Shown piece by piece: positions 42,028 to 43,466 of a stretch of DNA of 43,466 nt; the first letter of the stretch is position 1; each line of letters starts with the position of its first letter. The notes below the pieces were generated by a model. The model saw only the letters and a program-made list of their open reading frames with translations, was not told the origin of the DNA and did no database searches. The translations under genes and the position numbers were made by a program. The stretch is from Chlamydiota bacterium (GTDB lineage: Bacteria; Chlamydiota; Chlamydiia; Chlamydiales; JABDDJ01): the NCBI GenBank assembly GCA_013287645.1, contig JABDDJ010000018.1, positions 1-43,466 on the forward strand, written 5' to 3'.

Positions 42028-43466
42028 ATGTCAGGTCAAGAAATTTCATCTGGAGGAGAACAGCCACGACAATTTAATTTTGAATTTAGAGATTCAAAGA
42101 ATAAAGTTATTAATACTTCTATATCAGTAGATTTTGTTAAGGATTTACAATTTGCAGTTAATACTGAATATATTAAAACGCATACTACTGAATATCAGTT
42201 AAATAAGAAAATTGTCGTAAAAGTATTAGGAGAACAAAGGTACGAATTTAAAATAGGTAATCAAAAGTTTTTTTATGCAAAAGAAAAAGAGAGTGAAACT
42301 TTTACGATTATTAGAGAAAAAATTGAAAATAGAAGCATATTTCAACGCTTTACTGATCTTTTTTCTACTATAACCCAGTTATTATTTGGTAAAGGCCGTA
42401 CACCTGCCTCAGGTTCCCGCGCTCCTGCTGATGCCGTTAAACAAGATTATACTAAGTTGCGACGCTGCTTAGAGACAGGACGCTCCTTTCTCTCTACAGA
42501 TCCAAAGGCCCCTTTGCAGAGTGATTTACAGGGTGCTATTGAAAATTGTCGCGCTATCGAAAAAGCGCTTGATGCAAGAGATCCAGAAGCTGCGCTAAAG
42601 AACTTATCCGAAGAGTGGACTTTAAAAATTACGAGACATTTGGGCGAAGGGGTGAGTTTTATCATTCCTACAGGCTACTTGAATGGCGAGGGGAATTTGC
42701 AGCCTGTGATGGTGCGTTTTTATAAAAAAGAGGGTGAAGTATACGTAGAGATATATAATGATAATCCAGAGGTTGGCGATAAGTTAGACCCTATTCAAAT
42801 CAGAAAGCTCCAATTAGAAAATAAATTTCCCACGGAAACTCAGATAAAAGAACAGTTAAATGTGATCCATCCTTTTCTAAATATATTAATTCCCCCTGCT
42901 CCTAAAGCCTCTGCATTACCCAAACTGCCTAAATCTGACATCGCATTCCAAGAACAACTCTACCCAGCAGTCAGGGAAAAATTAACAGAGAAGATGGGAT
43001 TACCAGAAGCCGTTAAAGATAAAGGTGAAATTGCCCCTCCAGCACAAGGGTTAACATTTAAAGCAGTCATGGCGCAAGTGGACGCAGTTACAGATTTTAA
43101 AGTCGTTGAGTCTAAAGAGAAGGTCCAAAGTACTTCTACAACAGATGAACAGCGCATTGTCAAGTGGTTTGATCACCTTTTAGGCGCAGAGAATAAAAAT
43201 TTAAACCCTATCGAAAAAACATCGCTCTTGTATTACATGACAGAGCTCTCTCTGAAGAAACAGATGGGTGCAATAGATAATAGCATGCCTATCGAAAAGC
43301 GCCTTAGAGCTTATGAAGAGTGCATTAGTCAGTTGAATCACCTCAGTAATAAAATCGCACCCTCACTATTGGGAAAACCTGATGCGATTGTTTTACTTCC
43401 TCCATCGCTTGTGAAACTCAAGCAAGAGTGTGAGAAAAAGGCATCGGAAATAAAAGCGACGATGCG
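42028..43466 (+). CDS. large protein of unknown function (partial, runs off right edge)
   Basis: The plus-strand frame is open from the ATG at 42028 to the end of the window (479 codons, no stop). There is no signal peptide. The first 130 residues are strand-rich. A proline-rich hinge (GKGRTPASGSRAPADA) follows, then helical regions and another proline-rich linker near residue 290 (PPAPKASALPKLPKS). Possibly a multi-domain secreted or structural protein, such as a type III effector, but no motif supports this. The upstream gap 41857-42027 is AT-rich and should contain the promoter; no strong SD is visible. Confidence 0.8.
   Translation, partial: MSGQEISSGGEQPRQFNFEFRDSKNKVINTSISVDFVKDLQFAVNTEYIKTHTTEYQLNKKIVVKVLGEQRYEFKIGNQKFFYAKEKESETFTIIREKIENRSIFQRFTDLFSTITQLLFGKGRTPASGSRAPADAVKQDYTKLRRCLETGRSFLSTDPKAPLQSDLQGAIENCRAIEKALDARDPEAALKNLSEEWTLKITRHLGEGVSFIIPTGYLNGEGNLQPVMVRFYKKEGEVYVEIYNDNPEVGDKLDPIQIRKLQLENKFPTETQIKEQLNVIHPFLNILIPPAPKASALPKLPKSDIAFQEQLYPAVREKLTEKMGLPEAVKDKGEIAPPAQGLTFKAVMAQVDAVTDFKVVESKEKVQSTSTTDEQRIVKWFDHLLGAENKNLNPIEKTSLLYYMTELSLKKQMGAIDNSMPIEKRLRAYEECISQLNHLSNKIAPSLLGKPDAIVLLPPSLVKLKQECEKKASEIKATM

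Overview
This window looks like a chromosomal segment from an amoeba-associated chlamydia, most likely Parachlamydiaceae-like. The housekeeping genes fit that phylum: lpdA-lipA, secA with a C-terminal zinc motif, a DUF47 protein next to a PiT phosphate permease, and transaldolase. So does the large tandem family of eukaryote-like BTB/leucine-rich-repeat proteins. The assignment rests on gene content and remembered gene order, not on a database search.

Layout. 1-1066 holds the end-truncated gene of an AAA+ ATPase (DUF4143 type) with twin palindromes in its leader. 1132-4441 is a minus-strand operon lpdA-lipA-HEAT-repeat protein. 4542-4961 is a small zinc-ribbon membrane protein, and 4964-8023 is secA. 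8144-21110 is a 13-kb minus-strand array of nine paralogous proteins. Each has a conserved N-terminal FW module, a BTB-like domain, usually a helical (BACK-like) linker, and degenerate leucine-rich repeats. They are probably secreted adaptors that engage host Cullin-3 ubiquitin ligases. The array shows how it grew: direct repeats of the secA 5' end bracket two members, one member is a mosaic of two others, one contains a 54-bp minisatellite, and long hairpins sit at gene ends. 21281-23373 is a phosphate uptake pair (DUF47, then PiT).

23471-32715 is an accessory region. It carries a repetitive secreted protein, an M48-type metalloprotease, a three-gene operon of small secreted and zinc-ribbon proteins, a DUF2000 protein, a complete DUF4143 ATPase, a class II Fic AMPylator and an NlpC/P60-like cysteine hydrolase with a C-terminal membrane anchor. 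It also holds eroded gene fragments. The intergenic spaces are rich in operator-like palindromes, including a 127-bp direct repeat present twice.

32818-43466 begins with tRNA-Ser(UGA). Two large helical proteins of unknown function flank the zinc-ribbon/transaldolase/M32 carboxypeptidase operon. Three small envelope or secreted proteins follow, and a large uncharacterised protein runs off the right end. Convergent gene ends here are closed by near-identical hairpins built from CGCAAAG words.

A recurring theme is that six of seven long hairpins start within a few bases of the stop codon of the gene before them, although their sequences are mostly unrelated. The best candidates for new biology are the BTB-LRR array with its duplication scars, the stop-codon-abutting hairpins, and the private palindrome sets in the leaders of the ATPase and Fic genes.
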